Assembly (NCBI RefSeq): GCF_003201595.1
Contig: NZ_QJJS01000005.1
Location: 124,001 to 188,000, forward strand
From: Sphaerotilus hippei
GTDB taxonomy: Bacteria > Pseudomonadota > Gammaproteobacteria > Burkholderiales > Burkholderiaceae_C
Direction of reading: 5' to 3'
Length of the DNA stretch: 64,000 nucleotides
In this document: positions 41,973-50,157 of the stretch, in pieces
Layout of the letters: each line of letters starts with the position of its first letter
Numbering within the stretch: position 1 is the first letter of the stretch
The notes under the pieces: generated by a model
Databases searched by the model: none
What the model was told of the DNA's origin: nothing
The model's input: only the letters and a program-made list of their open reading frames with translations
Position numbers and translations under genes: made by a program

Positions 41973-43343
41973 ATGAAATTTTTAACCCGACACGTATACT
42001 TGAGGAGGGGGAGTGAAATCTTCCTGTGGTTCTGCGCCATTGTCGTTCTGACGTGCGTCGACTACGTGTTGGTTGGCATTGGGGAGACTGCCATGGCTAT
42101 CCGTTTAGCTTCCGCAGTATATCTCGCGGGGCTCTTGCACCTGTACGCACGGCGCAAGAAAAGCTTTGGTTTCTTCCTGCTGATGGCTATTAGCTATGCG
42201 CTTCTCTTCGGACTTCCTTGCGTTGCCTGGGTGCTAAGCAATCCGCTTAACGACACTGGTCAGATTAATTTCTTGCTTGGACTGCTGAGTTGCGGAAATT
42301 TGCTGACGGTGCTAAGTCATTGCGAGAGTTACTATAAGCAAAATAAATACGTCCCCTTTGCCTTTGAGTCTAATGGGGCCTTTGTCGTTGTCTTCGTGGT
42401 CGTCGCTTTGGCGCAGGCGTACAAGCTCTACGCGTATTTCGGCGTCCTGAGTTCGAGTGAGTATGGGCATCTGGCAATTTGGGTCGATGGAGAGGCGCTG
42501 CTTAGCACGGTTCCCACGTGGATCCGGGTTATAAGTGGCGGAAGCCTGTTGACTGGCATTATCGGGGTTGCGCTTCTTCGGAATCGGCCGTATATGCAGT
42601 TTGCTTGCCTGATCCTTATTACTTCAGATATTATTATTGGCGTTCGCAATAAGGGATTTTTTGGAGTATTGGCCGCGATCTACATTCTTTCCCTTTTTGA
42701 GCGTGATAGGGCGGCCAAGCTGTTTCTGAGGATCTCTTCGCCGTTTTGGCTCGTGGCTGTATTCCTCGCGCTCTCGATGGTTTCATTCCTGCGGGAGGGC
42801 TTCGAAGTCCCAGTTTCTGAGTATTTGTTGATCGTGCTCGATTCCCTGGCCTCGATCGTTAATGGTCTGCTTACGGTCGCGTCTCAATCGCAATGTATTG
42901 ACAACTTGGATGGCTCGCTGGTGTTTTCTCAGTTTTGGACGCTGATCGGACTTCGTGGCGGAGCGCAACTGTCTGGCGAGTTCAACTATTGCCTTACTGG
43001 CGATCCAAGTCCGCTAACCAGCGTCAGCTCCTCGCTGATTTTCGAAGTGCTTCTATTGACTGGCTCGTTTTGGCCGCTGGCCGCTGGCCTCTACTTGGTC
43101 GTGCTATACGCAGCGCTGCGATTGCTCGAACGGCACAAGAGCATCTTCAGCCTGTCCCTCTTGTGCGCCTTGGCGCCCGCCATTCTTTATACCTTGCGTG
43201 CGGAGTTGTTGCAGCCGCTGGTCTTCATCCTTAAGAGCCTCCCCTACATCCTGTTGATCGGACTGATGGTGAAACGCGTCTCACGAAAGAGCCCGATGGG
43301 GCCTGCCCCAGCTGAGTTGAATGTAGGTGCCCCTCAAAATTGA
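41973..43343 (+). CDS. wzy: Wzy-like polysaccharide polymerase
   Basis: Highly hydrophobic 456-residue protein with ten or more predicted membrane helices and a long periplasmic loop near the middle-to-C-terminal part, the usual organisation of O-antigen polymerases. No sequence motif proves the family, which is always poorly conserved. The call rests on topology, length and position between a glycosyltransferase and Wzx. It would join repeat units in the periplasm. Confidence 0.65.
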   Translation: MKFLTRHVYLRRGSEIFLWFCAIVVLTCVDYVLVGIGETAMAIRLASAVYLAGLLHLYARRKKSFGFFLLMAISYALLFGLPCVAWVLSNPLNDTGQINFLLGLLSCGNLLTVLSHCESYYKQNKYVPFAFESNGAFVVVFVVVALAQAYKLYAYFGVLSSSEYGHLAIWVDGEALLSTVPTWIRVISGGSLLTGIIGVALLRNRPYMQFACLILITSDIIIGVRNKGFFGVLAAIYILSLFERDRAAKLFLRISSPFWLVAVFLALSMVSFLREGFEVPVSEYLLIVLDSLASIVNGLLTVASQSQCIDNLDGSLVFSQFWTLIGLRGGAQLSGEFNYCLTGDPSPLTSVSSSLIFEVLLLTGSFWPLAAGLYLVVLYAALRLLERHKSIFSLSLLCALAPAILYTLRAELLQPLVFILKSLPYILLIGLMVKRVSRKSPMGPAPAELNVGAPQN

Positions 43344-43356
43344 GCTTTGAAAGCGT

Positions 43357-44373
43357 ATGCGAATTCTGATATTCAATTTTTTTTCCGGCGTTATGGATCG
43401 CGGCATTCCCATTTATTGCAAAAATCTGCGGCGCGCGCTGGAAATCGAGGGCCACCATGTTGTGGAGCTTTGCTGTCCGGCGTGGGCGCACGGACTGCCG
43501 AAGTCGGTGCAGAATGTCCTGTTCATGCTGTGCGAGCAGTTTCTGATGCCTGTGTTGTCGATCTTCTATTCACGGTCCGTCTACCCCTACAACACCGCTT
43601 CGGTTCTGGGAAGCCTGCACACTGGGGCGCTACTGGTTGTCCATGACTTCATACCCAATCGGAAATCTGACAAAGGCCTAGTCGCGCGATACGTCCGCAT
43701 GACCCAGTGGGTGCATGCGGCTCTCGGTCGAGACGTCGCCTGCGTCTCTTACGCCACCTACCGGGTGGCTCAAAAGGTCAACGCGTTCGCCAAGTCGCGT
43801 AAACTGGTTTTGCCCAACGGCTTTTGGACTTTCCGTGCCGCCATCAACGGCCTGAGCTTCCCGCAAGGCGAGCAGATTCTGCTATGCACTGGTGTGGGTA
43901 AAAACAAGGATTTGAAAGGAGCGCTGGATCTGTATGCGTCGATTCTGTCTGAGCGGCGCATTCCCTTGGCACTGCTAGGCTTGGCTGGCGATACGGGCAT
44001 AATGCAAGGCTGGCTGGCGGAGCATCCAGAGATTAATCCGACGCTGATCCGCGTGCTGCCCCGACTAACCGACCGCGAGGTTGTCGAGGTCTACATGCGC
44101 TCCCGGTGGGTGTGGGTCCACTCGCGCAGCGAAGGCTACGGGCGTTCGATAGCCGAGGCCAAGTGCTGTGCCAAGTACACGATCGCTACCAACATCCCGC
44201 CGTTCCGCGACCAGAAGGACCAGACGGTCCAGCTGTATGGCGACAGACAGAGCTTCGAGAGGGCTGTCGCGGCTCTCGAAGGCATCGATCGATCGGCGCT
44301 GCGGCCCCAAGAACCAACCGAAGACAAACTGCTGGTCAAGAACATCCGTCTATGGCTGAGGACAAGCTCCTGA
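43357..44373 (+). CDS. glycosyltransferase (GT4-like)
   Basis: A 338-residue GT-B protein: MRILIFNFFSGVMDRGIPIY at the start, ILLCTGVGKNKDLKGALDLY in the nucleotide-binding half, then the conserved segment VWVHSRSEGYGRSIAEAKC (donor-binding Glu-x7-Glu pattern) near the C-terminal end. The stop at 44371-44373 directly touches the next start codon. Shorter than the usual about 380; donor sugar unknown. Confidence 0.83.
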   Translation: MRILIFNFFSGVMDRGIPIYCKNLRRALEIEGHHVVELCCPAWAHGLPKSVQNVLFMLCEQFLMPVLSIFYSRSVYPYNTASVLGSLHTGALLVVHDFIPNRKSDKGLVARYVRMTQWVHAALGRDVACVSYATYRVAQKVNAFAKSRKLVLPNGFWTFRAAINGLSFPQGEQILLCTGVGKNKDLKGALDLYASILSERRIPLALLGLAGDTGIMQGWLAEHPEINPTLIRVLPRLTDREVVEVYMRSRWVWVHSRSEGYGRSIAEAKCCAKYTIATNIPPFRDQKDQTVQLYGDRQSFERAVAALEGIDRSALRPQEPTEDKLLVKNIRLWLRTSS

Positions 44374-45621
44374 ATGCTGCGCCCCCGTCTGCTCATCCTT
44401 ACTCCTCGTTACCCCTACCCGGTCATCGGCGGCGACCGCCTGCGTATCTACTATCTCTGTAAGGTACTAGCGCAGCACTTCCGTCTGACTCTGCTAAGCC
44501 TTTGTGAGTCGGAATCTGAGATGTGTGCGCCAACGCCAGACGACGGCGTGTTCGAATGCATCGAACGCGTCTATCTTTCACGCACCCGTTCTCGGCTCAG
44601 CGCGCTGGTGGCGTTGCCGAGCCGAACCCCTCTGCAAGTTGCTTACTATTGGAGCCCAGAGTTCCATCGCCGCATTGAGGCGCTGGCTCCGGCCCACGAC
44701 GGCCTGCTGGCCCACCTAATTCGTACCGGAGATGCAATCAGGCATCTCCCGCAACCCAAGTTCCTCGAGATGACCGACGCCATTTCGCTGAACTACGCGC
44801 GTGTCAGCCGAGAAAGCGGGGCTGCGCTGGATTTGCGAACGCAGGTTTACCGCGTCGAGGCCAAGCGTCTGGAGGCCTACGAACGGGCGGTCGTCGACGA
44901 CTTCGATTATTCGTTCCTGGTGTCGGATATCGACCGGCAGTTTCTGTTCGGGCGCGATGCGGCTCGCCTAGCAAAGGTCATGGTGTGCTCCAACGGCGTC
45001 GATTTGGGTGGACGGCCGTACCGCTTCGAACATGCCGGCCGCGACGTCGTGTTTATTGGCAATATGACTACGCTACAGAATCTAGATATGGCCACGTTTA
45101 TGGCCACTGACGTGCTTCCGTTGGTACGCGCGCGCCAGCCCCAGAGCCGTCTGCGCGTGATCGGGCGCATCCGCGAGGGCGATGCCGCAGCACTGTTGCG
45201 TCACAATGGAGTGGACGTCACAGGTGAGGTGCCCAACGTCGCTGCCGCAGCGCAGGGAGGGGGCGTCGGTGTATGCCCTATGCGCTTGGGTGCCGGCGTA
45301 CAGAACAAGGTGCTGGAGTACATGGCGCTGGGTCTGCCAACGGTCACGACAGCGCTGGGGCTCGAAGGCTTCGCGGCCCGGGATGGGCACGAACTGATGG
45401 TAGCTAACGACGCGTCCGCCTTTGCCGCAGCAGTGCTGATGCTACTTGAGGACCGCGACGCCGCGCAGGCCATGGCCGCCGCTGGTCGCCGCTATGTCGA
45501 GGACCACCACTCTTGGACCGCCATGCTGCAGCCGATGGTCGATGCGGTGGTTGAACGCCTGTGTCGAACGCCTTTGATCTCGCTGCGTTCAGGACAGTCC
45601 CCGGGGGATCATGGAGGGTGA
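44374..45621 (+). CDS. glycosyltransferase (GT4-like, sugar transferase)
   Basis: 415-residue GT-B protein starting LRPRLLILTPRYPYPVIGGDRLRIYYL, similar to the STP1/EPS-type group with the Tyr-Pro-x-GGD opening. The nucleotide-binding half has VFIGNMTTLQNLDMATFM, LRVIGRI, VGVCPMRLGAGVQNKVLEYMALGLPTV and LEGFAARDGHELMV. It is the last intact gene before the mobile-element debris. It is less AT-rich than the genes just upstream, so it may have a different origin. Confidence 0.87.
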   Translation: MLRPRLLILTPRYPYPVIGGDRLRIYYLCKVLAQHFRLTLLSLCESESEMCAPTPDDGVFECIERVYLSRTRSRLSALVALPSRTPLQVAYYWSPEFHRRIEALAPAHDGLLAHLIRTGDAIRHLPQPKFLEMTDAISLNYARVSRESGAALDLRTQVYRVEAKRLEAYERAVVDDFDYSFLVSDIDRQFLFGRDAARLAKVMVCSNGVDLGGRPYRFEHAGRDVVFIGNMTTLQNLDMATFMATDVLPLVRARQPQSRLRVIGRIREGDAAALLRHNGVDVTGEVPNVAAAAQGGGVGVCPMRLGAGVQNKVLEYMALGLPTVTTALGLEGFAARDGHELMVANDASAFAAAVLMLLEDRDAAQAMAAAGRRYVEDHHSWTAMLQPMVDAVVERLCRTPLISLRSGQSPGDHGG

Positions 45622-45802
45622 TTGCATATGACTTTCGTTGTGCGCGCCAACCCGGTGCGAAGCCAGTGTTCAGCTGAAGATGATTTTGGACACAAGAAAA
45701 CTGCGCAATAACCTGTTCACCTAGAACCGCTGTGGTTACGTGGCGAGTCGATATGGCCTTCCGGACTTTGGGTCGGAGCGTCTAAAGGAGCGCAGGTTAA
45801 CT
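45622..45802. other. intergenic stretch leading into mobile-element debris
   Basis: No gene is recognisable. Bases 45653-45690, with a TGTTCAGCTGAAG...TTTTGGACAC arrangement, remind me of the end of an insertion sequence of the IS21 type; this is recall by eye, not a match. The stretch separates the last glycosyltransferase from the IS66 remnant. Confidence 0.3.
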
Positions 45803-46216
45803 GTACGTATTCAGCCCCCCGGCATTGACAACATCGTCAAGCCGGTGAAGTGCGGGTAGCGCGCAGAGCGAGCAAGGCTGAGAGTGCATGGATGGACCAA
45901 CCCGAAGCCCCAGACCGCAAGGCTGCCGCAGTGCAGGACAAGCCCGAGACGCTGGAGCAATGCCACGCGGTGATCGAACAGTTGGGGCAGGAACTGGCGC
46001 AACTGCGCGGTACGTATTCAGCCCCCTGGCATTGACAACATCGTCAAGCCGGTGAAGTGCGGGTAGCGCGCAGAGCGAGCAAGGCTGAGAGTGCATGGAT
46101 GGACCAACCCGAAGCCCCAGACCGCAAGGCTGCCGCAGTGCAGGACAAGCCCGAGACGCTGGAGCAATGCCACGCGGTGATCGAACAGTTGGGGCAGGAA
46201 CTGGCGCAACTGCGCG
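45803..46216. repeat. 207-bp tandem duplication, one mismatch
   Basis: Bases 45803-46009 and 46010-46216 are direct tandem copies. I compared them base by base and found one difference (C at 45820, T at 46027). The unit covers the upstream end of the IS66 fragment and its first 39 codons. 207 is a multiple of three, but the copy-1 frame stops inside copy 2, so no longer protein results. Confidence 0.95.
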
Positions 46217-46599
46217 AGCAGGTCAGCGCGCTGCTGGACAAGAAGCTGAACTCGCGCAACTCGTCGAAGCCGCCATCGTCAGACGGGCCCGACTCGGGCG
46301 GTAACAGGGCACAGCGCCGAGCCAGTGGTCGGGCGAGAGGCGCACAGCCTGGACACAAGGGCACGTACCGGACGCTGCTGGCGGAGTCCGAGGTGGACGC
46401 GGTCCACGACTGCCCGCCGCCTGAGGTGTGCGAGTGTGGTGGCCCGGTGGCGGCGGGGCGGCCGATGCGACACCAGGTGTTCGACGTGCCGGCACAGGTG
46501 AAGGCCGAGGTGCAGGAGTACCGGCTGTACCACGGGGTGTGCGGGCACTGCCGCAAGACGCACAAGTCGGTGCTGCCTGCGGGGGTGCCGCGCGGGCAG
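46099..46599 (+). pseudogene. IS66-family transposase, N-terminal fragment
   Basis: Encodes about 167 residues of an IS66-family (TnpC/ISBst12-like) transposase: MDQPEAPDRKAAAV, a leucine-zipper-like helix (IEQLGQELAQLREQVSALLD), SRNSSKPPSSDGPD and the zinc-binding segment CECGG...YHGVCGHCRKTHK. An intact transposase has about 480-510 residues; homology stops abruptly after VPRGQ at 46599, where unrelated sequence begins. The DDE catalytic domain is missing, so it is not functional. Its first codons also occur in the upstream tandem copy (ATG at 45892). Confidence 0.9.
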
Positions 46600-46817
46600 T
46601 CGCCGCCGCCACTCGCCGATTCCAGCGCTTCGGCCAGCCACCGCTCCAGCGTGGAAGCGCTCACGCCCACTTCTGCGGATACCCGCTCTACCGAAGCACT
46701 CTCCGGTGGCAGCAACCTCGCCACCACCCGGTCCTTGTATTCCTTGCCGTATCGAGCCACGTCTTCTCCTCGTCTTCGCCCCCTCTTTGGGTTCTATCGA
46801 CGCGGCAACTATTCTGA
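46600..46817 (-). pseudogene. IS3-family orfA fragment with left terminal repeat, inverted
   Basis: On the minus strand a GTG start (46760) opens a helix-turn-helix transposase ORF A: ARYGKEYKDRVVARLLP, then VSAEVGVSASTLERWLAEAL. It is lost at the junction with the IS66 fragment near 46600, so only about 53 residues remain. The element end (46801-46817) lies upstream. It points away from the ORF B fragment that follows on the other strand, so the two halves cannot be one intact element. Confidence 0.8.
46801..46817 (+). repeat. IS3-family terminal repeat, copy 1
   Basis: CGCGGCAACTATTCTGA matches CGCGGCAACTACCTTGA at 47127-47143 at 14 of 17 positions in the same orientation. In an intact element the two ends would be inverted. 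Confidence 0.75.
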
Positions 46818-47122
46818 CGTGGGGGGATCTGCAGGCGGCGCGGCAGTGGGCCTGCGCGTTCGTGCATTGGTACAACCATGACCACCGCCACAGCGGCCTG
46901 CGCTACGTCAGTCCGGCGCAGCGCCATGCGGGGCAGGACCGCGAGATCCTGGCGGCGCGGGATGTGCTGTATCGGCAAGCCCGTCAGGCAAACCCGAAAC
47001 GCTGGTCGGGCAAGACACGCGACTGGTCGCCGATCGGGGCGGTCACGCTCAATCCCGAGCGGGAATGTGTGGTCGCGGCTGTCGATGCCGCGGCCGCCGA
47101 AATAAGCGCAGTCGCGGCATGA
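46818..47122 (+). pseudogene. IS3-family orfB C-terminal fragment
   Basis: Encodes the last about 100 residues of an integrase-type transposase: TWGDLQAARQWACAFVHWYN, DHRHSGLRYVSPAQRHAG and a positively charged tail. The HWYNHDHRHSG sequence is characteristic of the end of the IS3-family DDE domain. The N-terminal catalytic part is missing. It begins exactly at the end of the inverted left part. Confidence 0.85.
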
Positions 47123-47126
47123 CTCA

Positions 47127-47143
47127 CGCGGCAACTACCTTGA
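47127..47143 (+). repeat. IS3-family terminal repeat, copy 2
   Basis: CGCGGCAACTACCTTGA, five bases after the orfB stop, is the right end of the IS3-family element; compare copy 1 at 46801-46817. Confidence 0.75.
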
Positions 47144-47388
47144 GTGTAAGCGTCCGGGCAAGACATCTCGTAAGCTCCCCCACCAACTCACGGGCGATCG
47201 GGGCCTTCCGATACCACGTCACGAACCTCTGGCGACGCACGCTGCGGCGACGAAGTCAGAAAGACGCAATGACGTGGGACCGGATGACCAAACTTGCTGC
47301 TGACTGGCTACCTCAACCCCGCATCCTTCATCCATGGCCCGACCAGCGCTTCGACGTCAAACACCCAAGGTGGGAGCCCAGTGCGTGA
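47144..47388 (+). pseudogene. group II intron maturase, C-terminal fragment
   Basis: In one frame the DNA encodes AIGAFRYHVTNLWRRTLRRRSQKD, then TWDRMTKLAADWLPQPRILHPWP and KHPRWEPSA before the TGA at 47386-47388. This is the C-terminal end of a group II intron reverse transcriptase/maturase (the thumb/X to DNA-binding end). The reverse transcriptase domain is absent, so the intron is dead. The stop codon lies within the predicted domain V hairpin. Confidence 0.85.
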
Positions 47389-47446
47389 ATCGCGCACGCT
47401 GGGATCTGTGCGGGGGGCGCTCAGCAATGGGCGTCCCTACCGCGAT
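47374..47446 (+). ncRNA. group II intron domain V/VI remnant
   Basis: Bases 47374-47406 fold as domain V: GAGCCCAG pairs with CTGGGATC, followed by TGCG/CGCA and a short loop, with a two-base CG bulge and the catalytic AGC triad at 47375-47377. Bases 47408-47446 form a second hairpin (GGGGGGCGC with GCGTCCCTACC, bulged A as possible branch point) consistent with domain VI. The intron end would be about 47446 (AT). The 5' half is missing. Confidence 0.75.
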
Positions 47447-47528
47447 CATGCTCCGGCCGGCTGGCGGCAACTCTGCGGTGATCGCTGTGCAAACTCAATG
47501 GACGCGATGGTGATCCCGTGCTGGCGAT
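47447..47528. other. sequence after the intron end
   Basis: About 80 bases, probably the chromosomal DNA flanking the intron insertion, with no gene visible. Confidence 0.4.
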
Positions 47529-47553
47529 GCTGATGTCCTGCAGGGACATCAGC
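47529..47553 (-). terminator. strong hairpin after the WecA-like gene
   Basis: GCTGATGTCC, loop TGCAG, GGACATCAGC is a perfect 10-bp inverted repeat located 10 bases after the minus-strand stop at 47564. It lacks a T run, so it may be a weak or rho-assisted terminator of the WecA-like gene. Group IIC introns often insert next to such hairpins. Confidence 0.6.
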
Positions 47554-47563
47554 GCATCACCTC

Positions 47564-48685
47564 TCAGTGCTCCACCACCGGAGCGGCCCAGTGCTCGGCC
47601 TTGCGCAGCAACACGCGGGGGGTACGGAACCGCACGATGGCGCGGTAGAGCGCGACGTAGCTCGCGCAGAACACCAGCAGCATGATCGAGAGGGTGCTGC
47701 CGTCATCCCACCACAGCACGGCGGGGCACACCGACAGCGAACACAGCACCCACAGGTAGGGCGAGGTCATGGAGTTGCGGCGCAGCATGTTGGAGGCGTC
47801 GCGCTTGCCCACGGCCCAGCGCATCAGGCGGCGGTAGATCAGGCTGTGCAGGTGGGTGGCGTCGGGCAGACCGACGGGGCGGCCGCGGATCACGCGGCGG
47901 CGGTACATGGTGAACAGCGTCTCGAAGATCGGGTAGGCGCACAGCAGCAGCGGGAAGATCGGCGAGACGGCCTCGTTGCGGCAGACCAGCAGGATGCCGA
48001 GTTCGGCGACCCAGAAGCCGAGGAAGTACGCACCACCGTCGCCCAGGAAGATCAGGCCCAGCGGGTAGTTCCAGACGAAGAATCCGAGCACGGCGCCGAG
48101 GGTGATCAGCGCGCAGTTCATGATGGTCGTGTCGCCGACCTGGAAGGCGACGTAGGCGACGGCGGCCAGCATGATGGCCACGCACATCGACGCCAGACCG
48201 TTGAAGCCGTCGATGATGTTGACCGAGTTGGCGACGCCGGCCACGGCGAGCAGGGTCAGCGCGACGGGCACGCCCGCGATCAGCAGCAGGTCGTCGAGGC
48301 CGGGGATGCCGGTCTTGGGGATCACGGCATCCAGCAGCCAGGCCGCCATGGCGGCCGCCACGACGGTGGCCAGCAGCCGCTGCCGGGGGGTGACCCGTTT
48401 GGTGAAATCCTCGATCAGGCCGGCACTGAAGGCGATCAGACCGCAGGCGACCAGCCCGGTCATGAACAGCCAGCCCTCCGCCTGTTTCTGCATCATCAGC
48501 ATCGCCCCGGCCAGCACGCCGACCACGATGCCGACGCCGCCGATGCGGGGGACCACCCGAGCGTGGAATTTCTGGGGCTGGTCCTTGTCAGTGTCACCGG
48601 ACAGGTGCGCGTGGCTGGAAGCCGATCGCACGATCAGCAGCGTGGCCAGAAACGCGACCAGGAACGAAGATATGAAAAAAACCAT
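47564..48685 (-). CDS. wecA: WecA/MraY-type polyprenyl-phosphate sugar-1-phosphate transferase
   Basis: Integral membrane enzyme of the polyprenyl-phosphate N-acetylhexosamine-1-phosphate transferase (PNPT) family, 373 residues with about ten helices. The conserved loops are KFHARVVPRIGGVGI, GLDDLLLIAG, NIIDGFNGLASM, FLGDGGAYFLGF and a basic C-terminal loop RRRVIRGRPVG. The known reaction puts N-acetylhexosamine-phosphate on undecaprenyl phosphate to start a polysaccharide. A ribosome binding site GAGGGG precedes the ATG. A second initiating enzyme of another family lies upstream. Confidence 0.88.
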   Translation of the reverse strand: MVFFISSFLVAFLATLLIVRSASSHAHLSGDTDKDQPQKFHARVVPRIGGVGIVVGVLAGAMLMMQKQAEGWLFMTGLVACGLIAFSAGLIEDFTKRVTPRQRLLATVVAAAMAAWLLDAVIPKTGIPGLDDLLLIAGVPVALTLLAVAGVANSVNIIDGFNGLASMCVAIMLAAVAYVAFQVGDTTIMNCALITLGAVLGFFVWNYPLGLIFLGDGGAYFLGFWVAELGILLVCRNEAVSPIFPLLLCAYPIFETLFTMYRRRVIRGRPVGLPDATHLHSLIYRRLMRWAVGKRDASNMLRRNSMTSPYLWVLCSLSVCPAVLWWDDGSTLSIMLLVFCASYVALYRAIVRFRTPRVLLRKAEHWAAPVVEH

Positions 48686-48953
48686 TGGTACCCCTCATGC
48701 CAGTAGTGGTGCGAGCAGCTTAGCGAACTCACCATTGACAACCATATGCTCTTTGTGAGTCGAAGCCAAGTGGAAGGCCCGTCCGTGAAACAATGACTAG
48801 CATGAACGTATATTTGTTACCGCTGTTGCGAAAAGTCTGGGCGTCGGCTGATCGTGCAGTCAGGGCGCGTTCTGGCCCGTAGCACGATGTTGTGAGTCGT
48901 TCGCGCTTGCGGCGGGGACCGTCGTGGTGTTGTTTTTTGGTTCCGGAAATGAA
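48686..48953. other. intergenic DNA between the two initiating transferases
   Basis: No gene is visible. It should hold the promoter of the WecA-like gene (minus strand); I see no well-spaced -35/-10 pair. Confidence 0.4.
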
Positions 48954-48975
48954 AAAAGGCCCTTGCGGGCCTTTT
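48954..48975 (-). terminator. terminator of the sugar transferase gene
   Basis: AAAAGGCCC, loop TTGC, GGGCCTTTT is a perfect 9-bp inverted repeat; read on the minus strand the stem is followed by a run of T. It lies 31 bases after the stop of the sugar transferase gene (49007). Confidence 0.85.
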
Positions 48976-49006
48976 CTGAATCGAAGGGAGAGGCGACTGG
49001 AGCGTA

Positions 49007-49792
49007 TCAGTACGCGCCGCTGCGGGCGACCATCACCTTGGCCGTGCGCAGCACGATGGACAGGTCGGTGACCAGGTTCCAGGTCTCGACGTACTGGCGG
49101 TCGAGCGCGACGCGCTGGTCGTAGTCGAGGTCGTTGCGGCCGCTGACCTGCCACAGGCCCGTCAGGCCGGGAGGCACCGACAGGTAGTGTTCACGGGCGG
49201 CGCCGTAGTAGCGGTCGAACTCGGTGCGCACGACCGGGCGCGGGCCGACGATGCTCATGTCGCCGACCAGCACGTTCCAGAGCTGCGGCAGTTCGTCGAG
49301 GCTGGTCTTGCGGATGAAACGGCCCACCTTGGTGATGCGCGGATCGTTCTTGAGCTTGAAGTCCCGGTCCCATTCGGCGCGGGCCGCGGGATCGGTGGCC
49401 AGCAGTTCCTTGAGCACCTGCTCGGAATTGGTCACCATCGACCGGAACTTGTAGCACTTGAACTCGCGTCCGCCGCGGCCCAGGCGGGTGTGCCCGTAGA
49501 TGATCTGCTTGCCGGTGGTCAGGCGCACGGCCAGCGCGACGGCGATCATCAGCGGAGCGAACAGCGCGAGGATGGCCAGGACCCCCACCACGTCGAACGT
49601 GCGCTTGAAGAAGTGCTCGATCTTCGTCAGTCCGACCGTGCGGTTGGCGGCCTCGGAATGCTGACGAGCGATGTTGAGGTAGTGCACCGTGGCGGACGGG
49701 GCGGCGTAAGTTGCCGCCTTGGCCTCCACGTGGTGGTCCGTGTCGATGACACGGGCCAGGTTGGTAGCAGAAGAGTCTCCTGCGTATCGCAT
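49007..49792 (-). CDS. polyprenyl-phosphate hexose-1-phosphate transferase (WbaP/WcaJ-type sugar transferase)
   Basis: Bacterial sugar transferase (PHPT family), the second possible initiating enzyme. One membrane helix (FDVVGVLAILALFAPLMIAV, about residues 69-88) precedes the catalytic domain with IIYGHTRLGRGGREF, CYKFRSM, KVGRFIRKTSLDELPQLWN and VLVGDMSIVGPRPV. GLTGLWQVSGRNDLDY follows. The long multi-spanning N-terminal half of WbaP/WcaJ is absent; 261 residues is the short form. A ribosome binding site GAAGGGAAG precedes the ATG. Confidence 0.92.
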   Translation of the reverse strand: MRYAGDSSATNLARVIDTDHHVEAKAATYAAPSATVHYLNIARQHSEAANRTVGLTKIEHFFKRTFDVVGVLAILALFAPLMIAVALAVRLTTGKQIIYGHTRLGRGGREFKCYKFRSMVTNSEQVLKELLATDPAARAEWDRDFKLKNDPRITKVGRFIRKTSLDELPQLWNVLVGDMSIVGPRPVVRTEFDRYYGAAREHYLSVPPGLTGLWQVSGRNDLDYDQRVALDRQYVETWNLVTDLSIVLRTAKVMVARSGAY

Positions 49793-50157
49793 CGTCGCTT
49801 CCCTTCGGAGAAGTGGTGAGTTAGGGTTTGTTCGTACACATTCTAGGTAGGACCTTGAGGGTTGGCGATCACCGGTATCGGGCGTGTCGTGCCCCCGATA
49901 AGTGCGTCTGGCCGGTGGTATTTGTCATGCGATTGCTGTAAATCCGAGAAATTCGAGACGAACTGCTCGGATCTGAGCGACTTTCAGTCGAATGCGAGGG
50001 CGGCAACGCTTGACTGCAGGGTGGTCGACCCCCCTCGTTTCGGGGAGTCGATCCCGCACCGATCCGGCCGATAAGTCACGGTTGGATCGCCTGACCCCTC
50101 GTTTCCGTCGGGCCATTTCGCCTCGGGGCACCGCCCGGCATCGGTGATGCGCGAAAT
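49793..50157. other. 365-base gap before the hemerythrin-like gene
   Basis: No gene is visible. It contains the upstream region of the sugar transferase gene and a stem-loop at 50025-50051 (TCGAC/GTCGA plus CCCC/GGGG) with no T run. It marks the border between the polysaccharide and purine regions. Confidence 0.5.

Noticed and set aside
37483-45621. exosortase/PEP-CTERM-type polysaccharide system
   Set aside because: The last glycosyltransferase vaguely resembles this class, but no exosortase, PEP-CTERM protein or PrsK/PrsR-type regulator is present in the window.
45797-46209. minus-strand ORFs repeated in the 207-bp duplication
   Set aside because: They are mirror frames of the IS66 sequence and duplicate only because the DNA does.
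45803-46216. possible CRISPR or satellite array
   Set aside because: Only two direct copies of 207 bp without spacers; I saw no CRISPR-type short repeats in the window.
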